Below, one piece after another: positions 8,214-17,234 of a stretch of DNA of 64,000 bases; within the stretch, counting starts at the first letter, position 1; the number at the start of each line of letters is the position of its first letter. The DNA is from HyVt-443 sp964544655 (GTDB lineage: Bacteria; Pseudomonadota; Gammaproteobacteria; Chromatiales; Chromatiaceae). The stretch is from NCBI GenBank assembly GCA_964544655.1, contig CAZJCM010000011.1, forward strand, positions 1 through 64,000, given 5' to 3'. The notes beneath the pieces were generated by a model that saw only the letters and a program-made list of their open reading frames with translations, did not search any database and was not told the origin of the DNA. The position numbers were made by a program, and so were the translations under genes.

Positions 8214-8331
8214 GGGGTCGAGCCGAATGGTCCCTGCTCCCGCTCGCGGAGGCGACTGCGGCCTGGGTGGCCGCAGTCGAGCCACCCGGGATGGGTTTAC
8301 AGCGTCCTCCAAGAGCGGGAACAGGGACCAT
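8214..8331. repeat. nested inverted repeat element
   Basis: Two 26-bp arms (8227-8252 and 8306-8331) are inverted copies with 23 of 26 positions matching. Nested inside is a perfect 11-bp stem CGACTGCGGCC / GGCCGCAGTCG (8253-8263 and 8269-8279) with a 5-nt loop. A related arm occurs at 5157-5182, and a weaker relative including the leading GGGGTCGAGC occurs at 23046. The element lies just upstream of trkA, so it may also act as an RNA structure in the trkA leader. It looks like a small non-coding dispersed repeat; no transposase is present. Confidence 0.65.
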
Positions 8332-8433
8332 ACACGAAGTCAAATTGTATAAATCGCAATGAGTTATGACAATTTGGCTCTACCCCTGGATTTTATTCAG
8401 AATGTAGCCATTCAGCTGTATTCGTGAGCATCA

Positions 8434-8544
8434 CTTCACTGTCAGTGGATATTTCTTCCGGAAACCGCTGTGAGCACATCCATGTACGCTCGGTGGCGTT
8501 CTCCATGCCGCCAATCTTTCCTCCATAAACACCCACTGACAGCG
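8434..8544 (+). repeat. MITE-like intergenic repeat, copy 1
   Basis: A ~110-bp unit with imperfect terminal inverted repeats, including CTGTCAGTGG (8439-8448) and CCACTGACAG (8533-8542). Internal blocks TTTCTTCCGG, ACATCCATGTA, TGCCGCC and TTTCCTCCATAAACA recur in the same order at 46545-46643 on the other strand. It is non-coding. This type of short structured repeat is common between genes in gammaproteobacteria; the family name is not known to me. Just downstream lies CCGCTGAATAGTTAC (8566-8580), a motif seen again as GCGCTGAATAGTCAC at 19162-19176. Confidence 0.7.
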
Positions 8545-8649
8545 ATTTGCACTGAATTCTAATAGCCGCTGAATAGTTACATCAGAACTTCCTTTCAAGT
8601 GCGCTGGAAGTTTACTCCTTTACGGCGTCCGCGCCACCATATAACGCCC

Positions 8650-10023
8650 CTATCGGCCCTGCGCCTTGATCTCGATCCCCAGGGCACGCAACTTGCGGTA
8701 GAGATGGGTCCGCTCCATACCCGCCTCGCGGGCCGCCTGACTCACGTTACCACCGTGTTTCTGCAGTTGATACTCCAGATAAGCCTTCTCGAACTGCTCC
8801 CGTGCCTGGCGCAGCGGCTGGTCGAACGATACAGGAAACGCCTTGCCCTCGGCGGTGACCAGGTCGCCGCCCCCCAGGGCCGCCTCCACCTCATCCTGGG
8901 TGATCTCATCGCCGGCACCCAGGATCAGCAGCCGTTGCACCAGATTCTTCAGCTCCCGGATATTGCCATGCCAGTCATGGTTGCGGAGAAAATTCTGGGC
9001 ACCGACTGAGAAGTGACGATAGGGCAGCTTTTCATGGGTGGAAAAAAAGTCCACATAATAGTTCAGCAGGTCCGGGACGTCCTCACGGTGTTCGCGTAAC
9101 GGCGGGATATGCAGGGGTACCACGTTGAGATGATAGAACAGATCCTCGCGAAAGCGGCCTTCCCGCACAACCCGTTCCAGGCTGTGCCGGGTGGCAGCGA
9201 TGATCCGCACATCGATCTCCACCGGGTCGGCACCACCCACACGGAGAAAGGAGCCGGTATCCAGCGCGCCCAGCAACCGGGTCTGTGCCGCCATGTCCAT
9301 ATCCGCCACCTCATCCAGGAACAGGGTTCCGCCCCGGGCCTGCTCCAGGGCCCCGTAATGGATGCGCCCCTCCTCCTCACTGCCAAACAGTTCCCGGGCT
9401 GCGTTTTCCGGAGCGATGGATGACACCCCCACATCCACGAACGGGCGCTCACGGCGCATGCTCTGGGAATGCAGGTAACGGGCGAAGGTCTCACGACCGC
9501 TGCCCGCCTCACCGGTGATCAGTACCCAGGTGTCATGCTGGGCGATGCGCTTCACCTGCTCCTTCAGTCGCTGCATCACCGCGCTCTTCCCGGTGGGCTC
9601 CACTACCGCCTCGCTGTGGCGCCGCAGGCCGATATTCTCCATCTGCAGCTTGTCCACTTCCAGCGCACGTTCCACCGTCAGCAGCAGCTTGGCCAGGGAG
9701 AGGGGCTTCTCCAGAAAGTCATAGGCCCCAAGCCGGGTCGCCTCCACCGCCGTCTCCACTGTACCGTGGCCCGACATCATGATTACCGGACAGGGCAGGC
9801 CATCTCCCTCGGACCACTCCTTGAGCAGGGAGATGCCATCCACATCCGGCATCCAGATATCCAGCAGGATCAGATCCGGCCGGCGTTCGCGCAGGGCTTG
9901 CCGTGCGGCCGCGCCATCCTCTGCCGCAACCACCTGATAATCCTCATCCTCCAGGATCTCTTTCACCAGCCCGCGGATATCGGGTTCATCGTCCACCACC
10001 AATATATGGGGGGCAGCACTCAT
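8650..10023 (-). CDS. ntrX: NtrX-type response regulator with degenerate AAA+ domain
   Basis: 457 residues: receiver (1-120; D11/D12, phospho-acceptor D55, K106), AAA+ (~140-380), C-terminal Fis helix-turn-helix (~415-450, including GNVSQAAREAGMERTHLYRKL). Partner of the kinase NtrY encoded just upstream. Two unusual points: the Walker A region reads GEAGSGRE (171-178), so the nucleotide-binding lysine is arginine, and where GAFTGA should be (about 217-226) there is GRIHYGALEQ. Walker B (LFLDE to E238) is intact. The missing GAFTGA means it probably cannot activate sigma-54 polymerase in the classical way and may act as a DNA-binding repressor or sigma-70 regulator. As far as I recall, NtrX proteins in general lack GAFTGA; the arginine seems less usual. 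Confidence 0.9.
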   Translation of the reverse strand: MSAAPHILVVDDEPDIRGLVKEILEDEDYQVVAAEDGAAARQALRERRPDLILLDIWMPDVDGISLLKEWSEGDGLPCPVIMMSGHGTVETAVEATRLGAYDFLEKPLSLAKLLLTVERALEVDKLQMENIGLRRHSEAVVEPTGKSAVMQRLKEQVKRIAQHDTWVLITGEAGSGRETFARYLHSQSMRRERPFVDVGVSSIAPENAARELFGSEEEGRIHYGALEQARGGTLFLDEVADMDMAAQTRLLGALDTGSFLRVGGADPVEIDVRIIAATRHSLERVVREGRFREDLFYHLNVVPLHIPPLREHREDVPDLLNYYVDFFSTHEKLPYRHFSVGAQNFLRNHDWHGNIRELKNLVQRLLILGAGDEITQDEVEAALGGGDLVTAEGKAFPVSFDQPLRQAREQFEKAYLEYQLQKHGGNVSQAAREAGMERTHLYRKLRALGIEIKAQGR

Positions 10024-10124
10024 CTCATTTACTCCTTCGCCTCCAACCGGACATGGGGCGTTTTACATACAGGCCGGGACCGCCCATGAAGCAATCGAAG
10101 CGACCAGGGGGTGCGGCTGACAGC

Positions 10125-12395
10125 CTAAGCAGGCCTGTCTGTTTCACCGCATCCATTTTCACTCTTTCCCGGCGGACGTTCTGGATGATCGACGCGGGCA
10201 CAGGTCACTATTCCATCCTGTTTCACTACCGGCAGACACACGGTAACGCAGGCGCCACCGATCTCGCGGTTCTCTGCGGAGACCCGCCCACCATGCTCTT
10301 CGATGATCTTTTTCACGATCGCCAGACCCAGCCCGGTACCCTTTACCTTGGATGTGACATAGGGCTCGAACAGATGGCCGATGATCTCCGGGCTAAAGCC
10401 GGGGCCATTGTCCGCCACTGCCAGTTCGACGAACGGACACTCCCCCTCCCGCCGCAGCCTGGTACTGACTTCTATGCGTGGCTGGGCAATGTCCGCCACC
10501 GCCTCCTGGGCATTCTTGACCAGGTTGTGAATCACCTGACGAAGGCGTACCGGATCGGCTTCGATATAGGCCCCACCATCCTCCAGCCGCACCTCCATCT
10601 CGAGCTTGAGGCCGGCGCTGCGATAGAGATCCAGCACTTCATTGACCAATTGCTCCAACAGTACCGGCTCAGGCTTGATCAGGGGCGGGCGGGCGTAATC
10701 GGAGAAGGCATTCACCATCTCTTTCATCGCCTCTACCTGCTGTACGATGGTGTGGGTTGCACGGTCCAATACCCGGGCATCTTCCGGTGCCATCTTGTTC
10801 AGATATTTCCGCCGCAACCGCTCCGCCGACAGCTGGATCGGCGTCAGCGGATTCTTGATTTCATGCGCCAGTCTGCGCGCCACCTCACCCCAGGCCGCGT
10901 CCCGCTGGGCCTTGATCAGGGCGGTGATATCATCGAACACCAGCACATATCCGGAAGACTGGCCATCGGGCTGGGACAGCGGCATACCTCGGCACAACAA
11001 CACCTGGCGGCCGGCACCACTGACCAGGGTCACCTCTTCGCGCCAGGGCCGGTCACCGTCACCAATCGCCTGCCACACTGCATCCATGAACTGCTTCAAC
11101 AGCGGGCCGGCGGCAGCCAGGTCGTCCCGCGAGCGGTTCAGGTAGTCCTTCAGATCCACTTGCAGAATCTCCAGGGCGGCTTCATTGGCCGTGCGTATGC
11201 GTCCCTCCTGATCCAGTGCGATGACGCCGGATGAGATACTACCCAGCACCGCCTCGAGATAACTGCGTTGGGCCTCGACCTGGCGCTGGCTGCGCGCCGC
11301 CTCATCCCGCGCCTGGGCGATCCGCCGGGTCATGTCATTGAAGGAGCTGACCAGAAAGCCCAGCTCGTCACGCCGCCGCGGCAGGGGCAGCTGCATATCG
11401 TAGTCACCCTGGGCCACCGCACGGGTACCTTCGGCGATATCGGTGATCGGCGCCACCAACCGGCGGGCCAGAAAGAAGGCCAGCCAGATGGCGGACAACA
11501 GACCGAACAGCAGCACCAGCGCCAGGGCCAAGGTAAAGGTCTGCTTCAGGCTCTTGCGCAGAAAGGCCAGCTCTTTATAGCGGTTGTAGGCCGCCTGCAC
11601 CGTTTCGGAAAGATTGGTGATATTGACCGAGGTGGGATAGATCGCCTGTAGCAGAAAGCCCCGGGCATCGTCGTTCACCACCACCCTGACCTGTAATAGC
11701 CCTTCACCATCCTTGGTCGGGGCCAGGCCAACGAAATCCCCCCCCCCGCGCACCTGCTGCAGAATGGAGCTGTCCGGCTCATCCGGCACCAGCTTCATGG
11801 ACGGGTCCTGGTTACTGATCACCAACGGGCGCCCCGCCGGCGTGAGCAGGGCCATCTCCGTAGCCCCATACTTGTCCATCAGTTCCTCCAGGCTCACCGC
11901 CAGGCCGGTGACCGAGGTACCGGTCAGCTCCGACAGCAGGCGCTGGGTGGTCTTCAGGCGTTCCCGCTTGTGCAGGTCCAGCGAGGCCCGGCTCAGATTC
12001 AGCGCATCCTCCATCGCCTGGTCGATCTGCACGTCGAACCAGCTGTCGATACCCTGCATCAGGAACTGCTGTGAGTAGAAATAGACCACCGCCACCGGGG
12101 CCAGGGAGATGACCACGAAGATGATCACCATATGCAGAGTGAGGCGGGAACCCGCCGCCTGTCTGCGGTAACGAATCACCAGCTGGGTGACATTGATACC
12201 GATGACGATGACCAGGGCGAACAGCCCCAGGATAGTGGCGATCAACAGGGGCACAAAGAGACGGCTGAGTTCCTCCGTGTTCTGTACCGCGCTGCTCATC
12301 AACTGCAGCGAGATCAGCACCAGCACCAGCAGCAGCAATACCGGCAGGGCGCTGTGACTAAGACGCTTCAGGGCTGCAGTTGCCACCGTTTCCAC
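10125..12395 (-). CDS. ntrY: NtrY-type sensor histidine kinase
   Basis: 756 residues. N-terminal membrane region with helices near residues 15-35, 48-70 and 88-110, a periplasmic sensor region to about 285, another helix (~285-312), HAMP (RRLVAPITDIAEGTRAVA), PAS (~375-490), dimerisation/phospho-acceptor helix (RRLAHEIKNPLTP, H being the phosphorylated residue), and ATPase domain with N box HNLVKNAQEA and G boxes DNGPGF and GTGLGLAIVKK. It is an inner-membrane kinase for NtrX. The start lies 28 bp inside the DUF4390 gene, so translation is coupled. The last ~28 residues form a hydrophilic tail beyond the usual end of the ATPase domain. About 100 bp separate it from ntrX. Confidence 0.94.
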   Translation of the reverse strand: METVATAALKRLSHSALPVLLLLVLVLISLQLMSSAVQNTEELSRLFVPLLIATILGLFALVIVIGINVTQLVIRYRRQAAGSRLTLHMVIIFVVISLAPVAVVYFYSQQFLMQGIDSWFDVQIDQAMEDALNLSRASLDLHKRERLKTTQRLLSELTGTSVTGLAVSLEELMDKYGATEMALLTPAGRPLVISNQDPSMKLVPDEPDSSILQQVRGGGDFVGLAPTKDGEGLLQVRVVVNDDARGFLLQAIYPTSVNITNLSETVQAAYNRYKELAFLRKSLKQTFTLALALVLLFGLLSAIWLAFFLARRLVAPITDIAEGTRAVAQGDYDMQLPLPRRRDELGFLVSSFNDMTRRIAQARDEAARSQRQVEAQRSYLEAVLGSISSGVIALDQEGRIRTANEAALEILQVDLKDYLNRSRDDLAAAGPLLKQFMDAVWQAIGDGDRPWREEVTLVSGAGRQVLLCRGMPLSQPDGQSSGYVLVFDDITALIKAQRDAAWGEVARRLAHEIKNPLTPIQLSAERLRRKYLNKMAPEDARVLDRATHTIVQQVEAMKEMVNAFSDYARPPLIKPEPVLLEQLVNEVLDLYRSAGLKLEMEVRLEDGGAYIEADPVRLRQVIHNLVKNAQEAVADIAQPRIEVSTRLRREGECPFVELAVADNGPGFSPEIIGHLFEPYVTSKVKGTGLGLAIVKKIIEEHGGRVSAENREIGGACVTVCLPVVKQDGIVTCARVDHPERPPGKSENGCGETDRPA

Positions 12396-12949
12396 TCACT
12401 GGACAGATTCCACGCCGGCGTTAGGTACGCCAACGGCCGCAATGGCAGGGGCAGCGCCTCTATATCGAGCCGGGTGCGTAAGGAGAGGATATAGACCTCA
12501 TTCGGATCGAGCTGCGCCTTGCGAATCAACGGCAGGCCACTGATCTCGCCCAAGGCAGCCAAGGCCGATTGCCGGGTAGCAAAATTCTGCTGGGTCTCCG
12601 ACTGCAGGTCGATCACCTGGTATACCGAGGCCAGCGCATGATACCGGATACGATAGCGCAAACGCATCTCCAGGATATCCGATTCCCACACCCAGGCCCC
12701 TTTCCGGCGCAACTGGACATGCATCTCCAAGGTCAGGGGCACACCGTTCTGCAGCGCCTCCAGCGCCTGGTCGGAGAAGCGATAATCGATATGGGCATCC
12801 ACCAGATAGACGCCGTCCTTGAGGCGGGTAGAGAGCCGGGTGACCTCAAACTCCGCTGCCTGCACCAGCAGTGCAGGCAGTAGCAGGACCAGCAACAGCA
12901 ACCGGCGCAGGCAGATTTTGCTGGCAATGGCACAGGGCATGTTCAGCAT
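12368..12949 (-). CDS. DUF4390 exported protein
   Basis: 193 residues. An N-terminal signal sequence (hydrophobic run at about 16-29 ending ...LVQAA) is followed by a beta-rich domain with the DUF4390 features DGVYLVDAHIDYRFS and a C-terminal WNLSSEWKRWQL. The function of the family is unknown; it is regularly found between rsmB and ntrY in proteobacteria, as here. It overlaps rsmB by 7 bp and ntrY by 28 bp, so all are one transcription unit. A periplasmic or envelope-associated role for NtrY sensing is possible but unproven. Confidence 0.88.
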   Translation of the reverse strand: MLNMPCAIASKICLRRLLLLVLLLPALLVQAAEFEVTRLSTRLKDGVYLVDAHIDYRFSDQALEALQNGVPLTLEMHVQLRRKGAWVWESDILEMRLRYRIRYHALASVYQVIDLQSETQQNFATRQSALAALGEISGLPLIRKAQLDPNEVYILSLRTRLDIEALPLPLRPLAYLTPAWNLSSEWKRWQLQP

Positions 12950-14280
12950 TTCTCCAGGCAGGCGTAATAAAATCCATCCATCGCATCCTCTCCTGGCAAG
13001 GTCTGTCGGCCGATCTCCCGCGCATGCCCCCAGTCCGCCTCGATCTTCAGCTCGCGGGCATCCGTCTGTCGCGCCAGAAAGCGACGCAACTGCAGCTCAT
13101 TCTCCTCCGGCAACAGGGAACAGGTGGCATAGAGCAGATGCCCGCCTCGCGCCAGCAGGGGCCATATGCTGTCCAGCATCTTCTCTTGCAACGTGCTCAG
13201 ACTGGCGATGTCATCCACCTTGCGCAGCAGTTTGATGTCTGGATGCCGCCGGATCACTCCGGTGGCGGAACAGGGCACATCCAGCAGTATCCGCTGGTAG
13301 CGGCTGGAGGCCCATTCTCCCGCTGGTTGCGCGGCATCTCCCTGAACGACCTGGGCCTGCAGGCCCAGGCGATCCAGGTTTTCCCCGATCCGTCGTAACC
13401 GCCGGGGCTCGATATCCACTGCCGTCAACATTACGTCCGCCGGCGCCTGCTCCAGCAAGTGGCCGGTCTTGCCGCCGGGCGCAGCGCAGGCATCGAGTAC
13501 TCTGTCACCCGCCTGCACATCCAGCAGCCCGGCCGCCAACTGGGCGCCACAGTCCTGCACCGACACCAGTCCGTCGCTGAATCCCGGCAACCGGGACACC
13601 TCCAGTGGCTTGTCCAGCAATACGCCACTGCCTGTCCATCGGGCGGGACGGGCGGCGATGCCCGCCTCACGCAGTTGGGAAAAGTAATCACGCCGGGAGA
13701 TCCGTCCCAGATTCACCCGCAGAGCCATCGGCGCCTGCTGGTTGGCTGCATGGACGATCGCCTCCCACTGTTCCGGCCAGGCCCGCCGCAACCGATCCAG
13801 GAGCCATTGGGGATGGGCATGGCGGGCCTCCGGGTCCTGCAACAAACGCTGCTGCAGCTCCTCCTGCTCACGCTGAAAACGCCGTAGCAGGGCATTGATC
13901 AGGCCCGCTGCCCAGGGCTTATGCAGAGCACGCGCCGCCTCTACCGTCTCGTCGATGGCGGCATGGGCGGCAACGCGCATGTACCCCAACTGGTAGAGGC
14001 CGGTCAGTATCAGTGCCAGGATGTCGCTATCCCTTGGCTTCAATGGACGTGCCAGCAGGGTATTGGCCAGCCACTGCAACTGCAGCCACCAACGGGCGGT
14101 ACCGAAGCAGATGGCCTTCACCAGCGCCACATCCCGCGGCGCCACGTCACTCATGCCCTCATCGAGCAATGTTGACAGAGAGCGCCCGGCAGCCAGCTGC
14201 TGCAGCAGCCGTGCCGCCACGGCGCGTGGATTGGGTGCTTTACCGCGTCCCTTTCCCTTGTGCCGCCGTGCCTCAGCCAA
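12943..14280 (-). CDS. rsmB: 16S rRNA (cytosine-967-C5)-methyltransferase
   Basis: 445 residues. N-terminal NusB-like RNA-binding helical domain (~20-150) and C-terminal SAM-dependent methyltransferase domain. Catalytic features: SAM site near LDACAAPGGKTGHLLE, motif IV LLDVPCSATGVIRRHPDIK with its cysteine, and motif VI YATCSLLPEENE carrying the nucleophilic cysteine. It methylates C967 of 16S rRNA on free rRNA. It overlaps fmt by 8 bp and the DUF4390 gene by 7 bp, inside the conserved def-fmt-rsmB order. Confidence 0.96.
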   Translation of the reverse strand: MAEARRHKGKGRGKAPNPRAVAARLLQQLAAGRSLSTLLDEGMSDVAPRDVALVKAICFGTARWWLQLQWLANTLLARPLKPRDSDILALILTGLYQLGYMRVAAHAAIDETVEAARALHKPWAAGLINALLRRFQREQEELQQRLLQDPEARHAHPQWLLDRLRRAWPEQWEAIVHAANQQAPMALRVNLGRISRRDYFSQLREAGIAARPARWTGSGVLLDKPLEVSRLPGFSDGLVSVQDCGAQLAAGLLDVQAGDRVLDACAAPGGKTGHLLEQAPADVMLTAVDIEPRRLRRIGENLDRLGLQAQVVQGDAAQPAGEWASSRYQRILLDVPCSATGVIRRHPDIKLLRKVDDIASLSTLQEKMLDSIWPLLARGGHLLYATCSLLPEENELQLRRFLARQTDARELKIEADWGHAREIGRQTLPGEDAMDGFYYACLEKC

Positions 14281-15217
14281 GCACCACTCCCTTCATATCA
14301 TGGGCATTGAGAAAGGCAGATGCCGGCTGCGCCTTCTTGCCCGGCAACTGCAGGCTGAGGATACGCAGCACACCATCGCCGGTGGCCACATCGATCCCCT
14401 CCCTGCCCGTTGCAATCACCTTGCCCGGGGACGCCTCGGCCCCGTCATCCAACGGCATGCTCTCCCAGATACGCAACATCTTGTCTTGATAAATGGTTTG
14501 CGCCACCGGCCAGGGGTTGAAGGCACGCACTTGGCGATCCAGTTCCAACGCACTACGTTTCCAGTCGATCTGCGCCTCCGCCTTGTCCAGCTTGTCCGCG
14601 TAACAGGCTAGGGCATCGTCCTGCACCTGCGGTTGCAGGGAGCCGTCGGCAATGCCCGGCAACGCCGCCAACAGGGCCTCCGCACCCATCTTGGAGAGCC
14701 GGTCGTGCAGACTGCCTGCGGTCTCTTCGGAGCCGATGGGGCAGTGATGCTTGAGCAGCATCGGGCCGGTATCCAGCCCCGCCTCCATCTGCATGATGGT
14801 GACCCCTGTCTCCGCATCACCGGCCAGGATGGCGCGCTGAATCGGCGCCGCTCCGCGCCAGCGCGGCAGCAGGGAGGCGTGGATATTGATGCAGCCCAGG
14901 CGCGGGGCATCCAGCACCCGTTGCGGCAGGATCAGGCCATAGGCGACCACCACCATCAAATCTGCGCGCAGCGACGCCAGCCGTTCCAGTTCCTCCTCAT
15001 CACGAAAATTCTTCGGTTGCCGCACCGGGATATCTTCTGCCAGCGCCAGTTGTTTCACCGGGCTGGCCGCCAGCTTGCGGCCCCGGCCGGACGGGCGGTC
15101 CGGCTGGGTATAGACCGCCACCACCTGGTGCTCACTCTCCAGCAGGGCGCGCAGGGGCGGAACGGAGAAATCAGGGGTGCCGGCAAAGATGATCTTCAAC
15201 GGTTCTGTCGCCACCAT
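14273..15217 (-). CDS. fmt: methionyl-tRNA formyltransferase
   Basis: 314 residues, matching the E. coli enzyme (315). The N-terminal formyltransferase domain begins with FAGTPDFSVPPLRALL and carries the 10-formyl-THF binding/catalytic segment INIHASLLPRWRGAAPIQRAI (about 108-128) with the catalytic N, H and the downstream D. The C-terminal tRNA-binding OB-like domain follows (~205-310). It formylates initiator methionyl-tRNA. Its start overlaps the def stop codon by one base, so deformylase and formyltransferase are co-translated, as in many bacteria. Confidence 0.97.
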   Translation of the reverse strand: MVATEPLKIIFAGTPDFSVPPLRALLESEHQVVAVYTQPDRPSGRGRKLAASPVKQLALAEDIPVRQPKNFRDEEELERLASLRADLMVVVAYGLILPQRVLDAPRLGCINIHASLLPRWRGAAPIQRAILAGDAETGVTIMQMEAGLDTGPMLLKHHCPIGSEETAGSLHDRLSKMGAEALLAALPGIADGSLQPQVQDDALACYADKLDKAEAQIDWKRSALELDRQVRAFNPWPVAQTIYQDKMLRIWESMPLDDGAEASPGKVIATGREGIDVATGDGVLRILSLQLPGKKAQPASAFLNAHDMKGVVLG

Positions 15218-15750
15218 CAGATCACCTGTCGCGCCGGACTGGACTCCGACCGCTTCTGCCTGCTCTCCTTCTCCAGTTTCTTGCGGATACGCTGACGCTT
15301 CAGATTGGAGAGATAGTCGATGAACAGCTTGCCATCAAGGTGATCGATCTCATGCTGGATGCAGACTGCCAGCAGCCCCTCTGCCTCCAGTTCGAACGGC
15401 TCGCCTTCCTCGTTCAACGCCCGCACCTTCACCCGGTCCGCCCGAACCACCCTTTCATAGACACCAGGCACCGAAAGGCAGCCCTCGTCCATCTCCTCCT
15501 CCCCTTCTCGCTGCAGGATCTCCGGGTTGATCAGGCACAACGGGGCGTTATGCTCCTCGCTGATATCGATCACCACCACCCGGCGATTATCGTTGACCTG
15601 GGGCGCCGCCAGGCCAATACCCGGTGCCTGATACATGGTTTCGAGCATGTCCCGAACCAAGGCGCGTACACTGTCATCCACCTGCTTCACCGGTTTGGCC
15701 CGGTTTCTCAACCGGGTGTCGGGAAAATGAAGTATGTCCAATATTGTCAT
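15217..15750 (-). CDS. def: peptide deformylase
   Basis: 177 residues. Three deformylase motifs are intact: GIGLAAPQ (44-51), EGCLSVPG with metal ligand C91, and QHEIDHLDG with H133, catalytic E134 and H137. It removes the N-formyl group from nascent proteins using an Fe(II)-type metal centre. The C-terminal tail (KKLEKESRQKRSESSPARQ) is longer and more basic than in E. coli. First gene of the leftward operon def-fmt-rsmB-DUF4390-ntrYX; its promoter should lie in 15751-16166. Confidence 0.97.
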   Translation of the reverse strand: MTILDILHFPDTRLRNRAKPVKQVDDSVRALVRDMLETMYQAPGIGLAAPQVNDNRRVVVIDISEEHNAPLCLINPEILQREGEEEMDEGCLSVPGVYERVVRADRVKVRALNEEGEPFELEAEGLLAVCIQHEIDHLDGKLFIDYLSNLKRQRIRKKLEKESRQKRSESSPARQVI

Positions 15751-16166
15751 CTGCAGTACCTGCTATGGTGTTGCCCTGTACCCGCACCATGCGGTGGGTA
15801 AGATGTGGAATTGCTCTGAAATTTTACCGATTTACAGACGCATAGTATTCCAAGCACCATGAAAATTGGGACCGAATACCAATTTTCAGCCGACTGGTGT
15901 GGAAAATATGCGCCATGAAATGCATCTTCTGCTACAAAGGCAATAACATTTGGCGTAACCGTTCAGCTCGTTCGAGGATCGTCACGGACAGCGACCAATC
16001 TGAATCTGAAATAGTGCTGAACAGTCACAAATTCGCTAACATGGTGATGATACAGGATTCTGTGGCCATCGGGGGGAACTCGACAGGAGCTGCTCAAGGA
16101 GCCCCGCCGAAAGCCGATATAGCCACAACCAGAGTGCCGCCGCATCACCGAAAAAAAGGAAGCCCC
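15751..16166. other. divergent promoter region between def and lysM
   Basis: About 415 bp between divergent operons. It contains a perfect 9-bp inverted repeat GAAAATTGG / CCAATTTTC (15861-15869 and 15879-15887, 9-nt spacer). An open frame continues upstream of the lysM gene through this region, but its extra ~90 residues lack a ribosome site and would hide the signal peptide, so I treat it as non-coding. No clear -35/-10 pair stands out. Confidence 0.55.
15861..15887. promoter_or_regulatory. 9-bp inverted repeat, operator or hairpin
   Basis: GAAAATTGG, 9 nt, CCAATTTTC. It lies 110 bp upstream of def and 280 bp upstream of lysM. It lacks a U-run, so it is not a classic terminator; a regulator site in the divergent promoter region is more likely. 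Confidence 0.35.
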
Positions 16167-17204
16167 ATGCACAAGACCCCACACCTGCTCGCAACGCTTT
16201 TCATGGGACTGCTGCTGACCTGGGGCGCCTTCGCTGCAGAGCCCATCGCCCTGAACCCGGACCATCCCGATCGTTACCAGGTGGTGCCTGGTGATACCCT
16301 ATGGGACATCTCGGGGCGATTCCTGCGCGACCCATGGCTGTGGCCCGAGGTATGGCAGGCCAATCCGCAGATCCAAAACCCCCATCTGATCTATCCCGGA
16401 GACATCATCCAGCTCTCCTTCGTCGATGGCAGGCCTCGCCTCAGCCTGCAGCGGGGCGGGGTGATCAAACTGTCGCCCAAGGTACGGACCAGCCCCAGCG
16501 ACAGCGCCATCCCCGCGATCCCGCTGGACGCTATCCAACAGTTTCTCAGCCGCTCATACGTGGTCGACGCCGACACCCTCTCCGATGCACCCTACATCGT
16601 CAGCTTCGGTGCAGATCACATCATGGGCAGCAGCGACATCCAGGCCTACGTGCGCAGCATCGACAGCAACCAGCAGGTCCATTTCGATGTGATCCGCCCT
16701 GGCCGGGCGTACAAGGATGCGGACAGCGGCGAGATCCTCGGCTATGCGGCACAACTGATCGGCAATGCAGAACTGCTGCAGCCGGGTGATCCGGCTACCG
16801 TCCGCTTCACCAACATGAACCTCGAATTCATCCTTGGTGACCGGCTGATCCCGGATATTAGAGACATCCGCCTCGGCAGTTTCGTTCCCCGCATCCCCCA
16901 GCAGGCAATCCGTGGCAGCATCATCTCCGTGCTCAATGGGGTCAGCCAAATCGGTCAGTACCACGTCGTGGTGCTGGACCGGGGTGAGCAGGACGGGCTG
17001 CGTCCCGGTGATGTGCTGGCCATCGAACAGCGGGGCGAAGTGATCCGTGACAAAATCACACCCACGCCTGGAATCACCGTCACCCTGCCCGACGAGCCGG
17101 CTGGCACCCTGCTGGTATTCCGCGTCTTCCCCCGGGTCAGCTTCGGCCTGGTGATGCATGCGACACGTAGCATCCATCTGCGGGACCGGGTGGTCAACCC
17201 CTGA
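16167..17204 (+). CDS. LysM-domain exported protein
   Basis: 345 residues from the ATG at 16167, which has a good ribosome site (AAGGAAG) and opens a clear signal peptide (MHKTPHLLATLFMGLLLTWG...FAAEP, cleavage near residue 23). A LysM peptidoglycan-binding domain follows (~35-85: YQVVPGDTLWDISGRFL, WPEVWQANPQI, HLIYPGD). The remainder is a beta-rich domain of unknown function. It is periplasmic and likely binds cell wall. The gene is regularly found just before dprA in gammaproteobacteria, as here (30 bp apart). A longer upstream reading frame exists but is judged untranslated. Confidence 0.9.
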   Translation: MHKTPHLLATLFMGLLLTWGAFAAEPIALNPDHPDRYQVVPGDTLWDISGRFLRDPWLWPEVWQANPQIQNPHLIYPGDIIQLSFVDGRPRLSLQRGGVIKLSPKVRTSPSDSAIPAIPLDAIQQFLSRSYVVDADTLSDAPYIVSFGADHIMGSSDIQAYVRSIDSNQQVHFDVIRPGRAYKDADSGEILGYAAQLIGNAELLQPGDPATVRFTNMNLEFILGDRLIPDIRDIRLGSFVPRIPQQAIRGSIISVLNGVSQIGQYHVVVLDRGEQDGLRPGDVLAIEQRGEVIRDKITPTPGITVTLPDEPAGTLLVFRVFPRVSFGLVMHATRSIHLRDRVVNP

Positions 17205-17234
17205 CCTGGAAGAGAGGAAAACCGGGGCATTCCC

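Noticed and set aside
15897..16166. Longer N-terminal form of the LysM protein
   Set aside because: It has no ribosome site, would bury an obvious signal peptide and matches no family; the start at 16167 has AAGGAAG.
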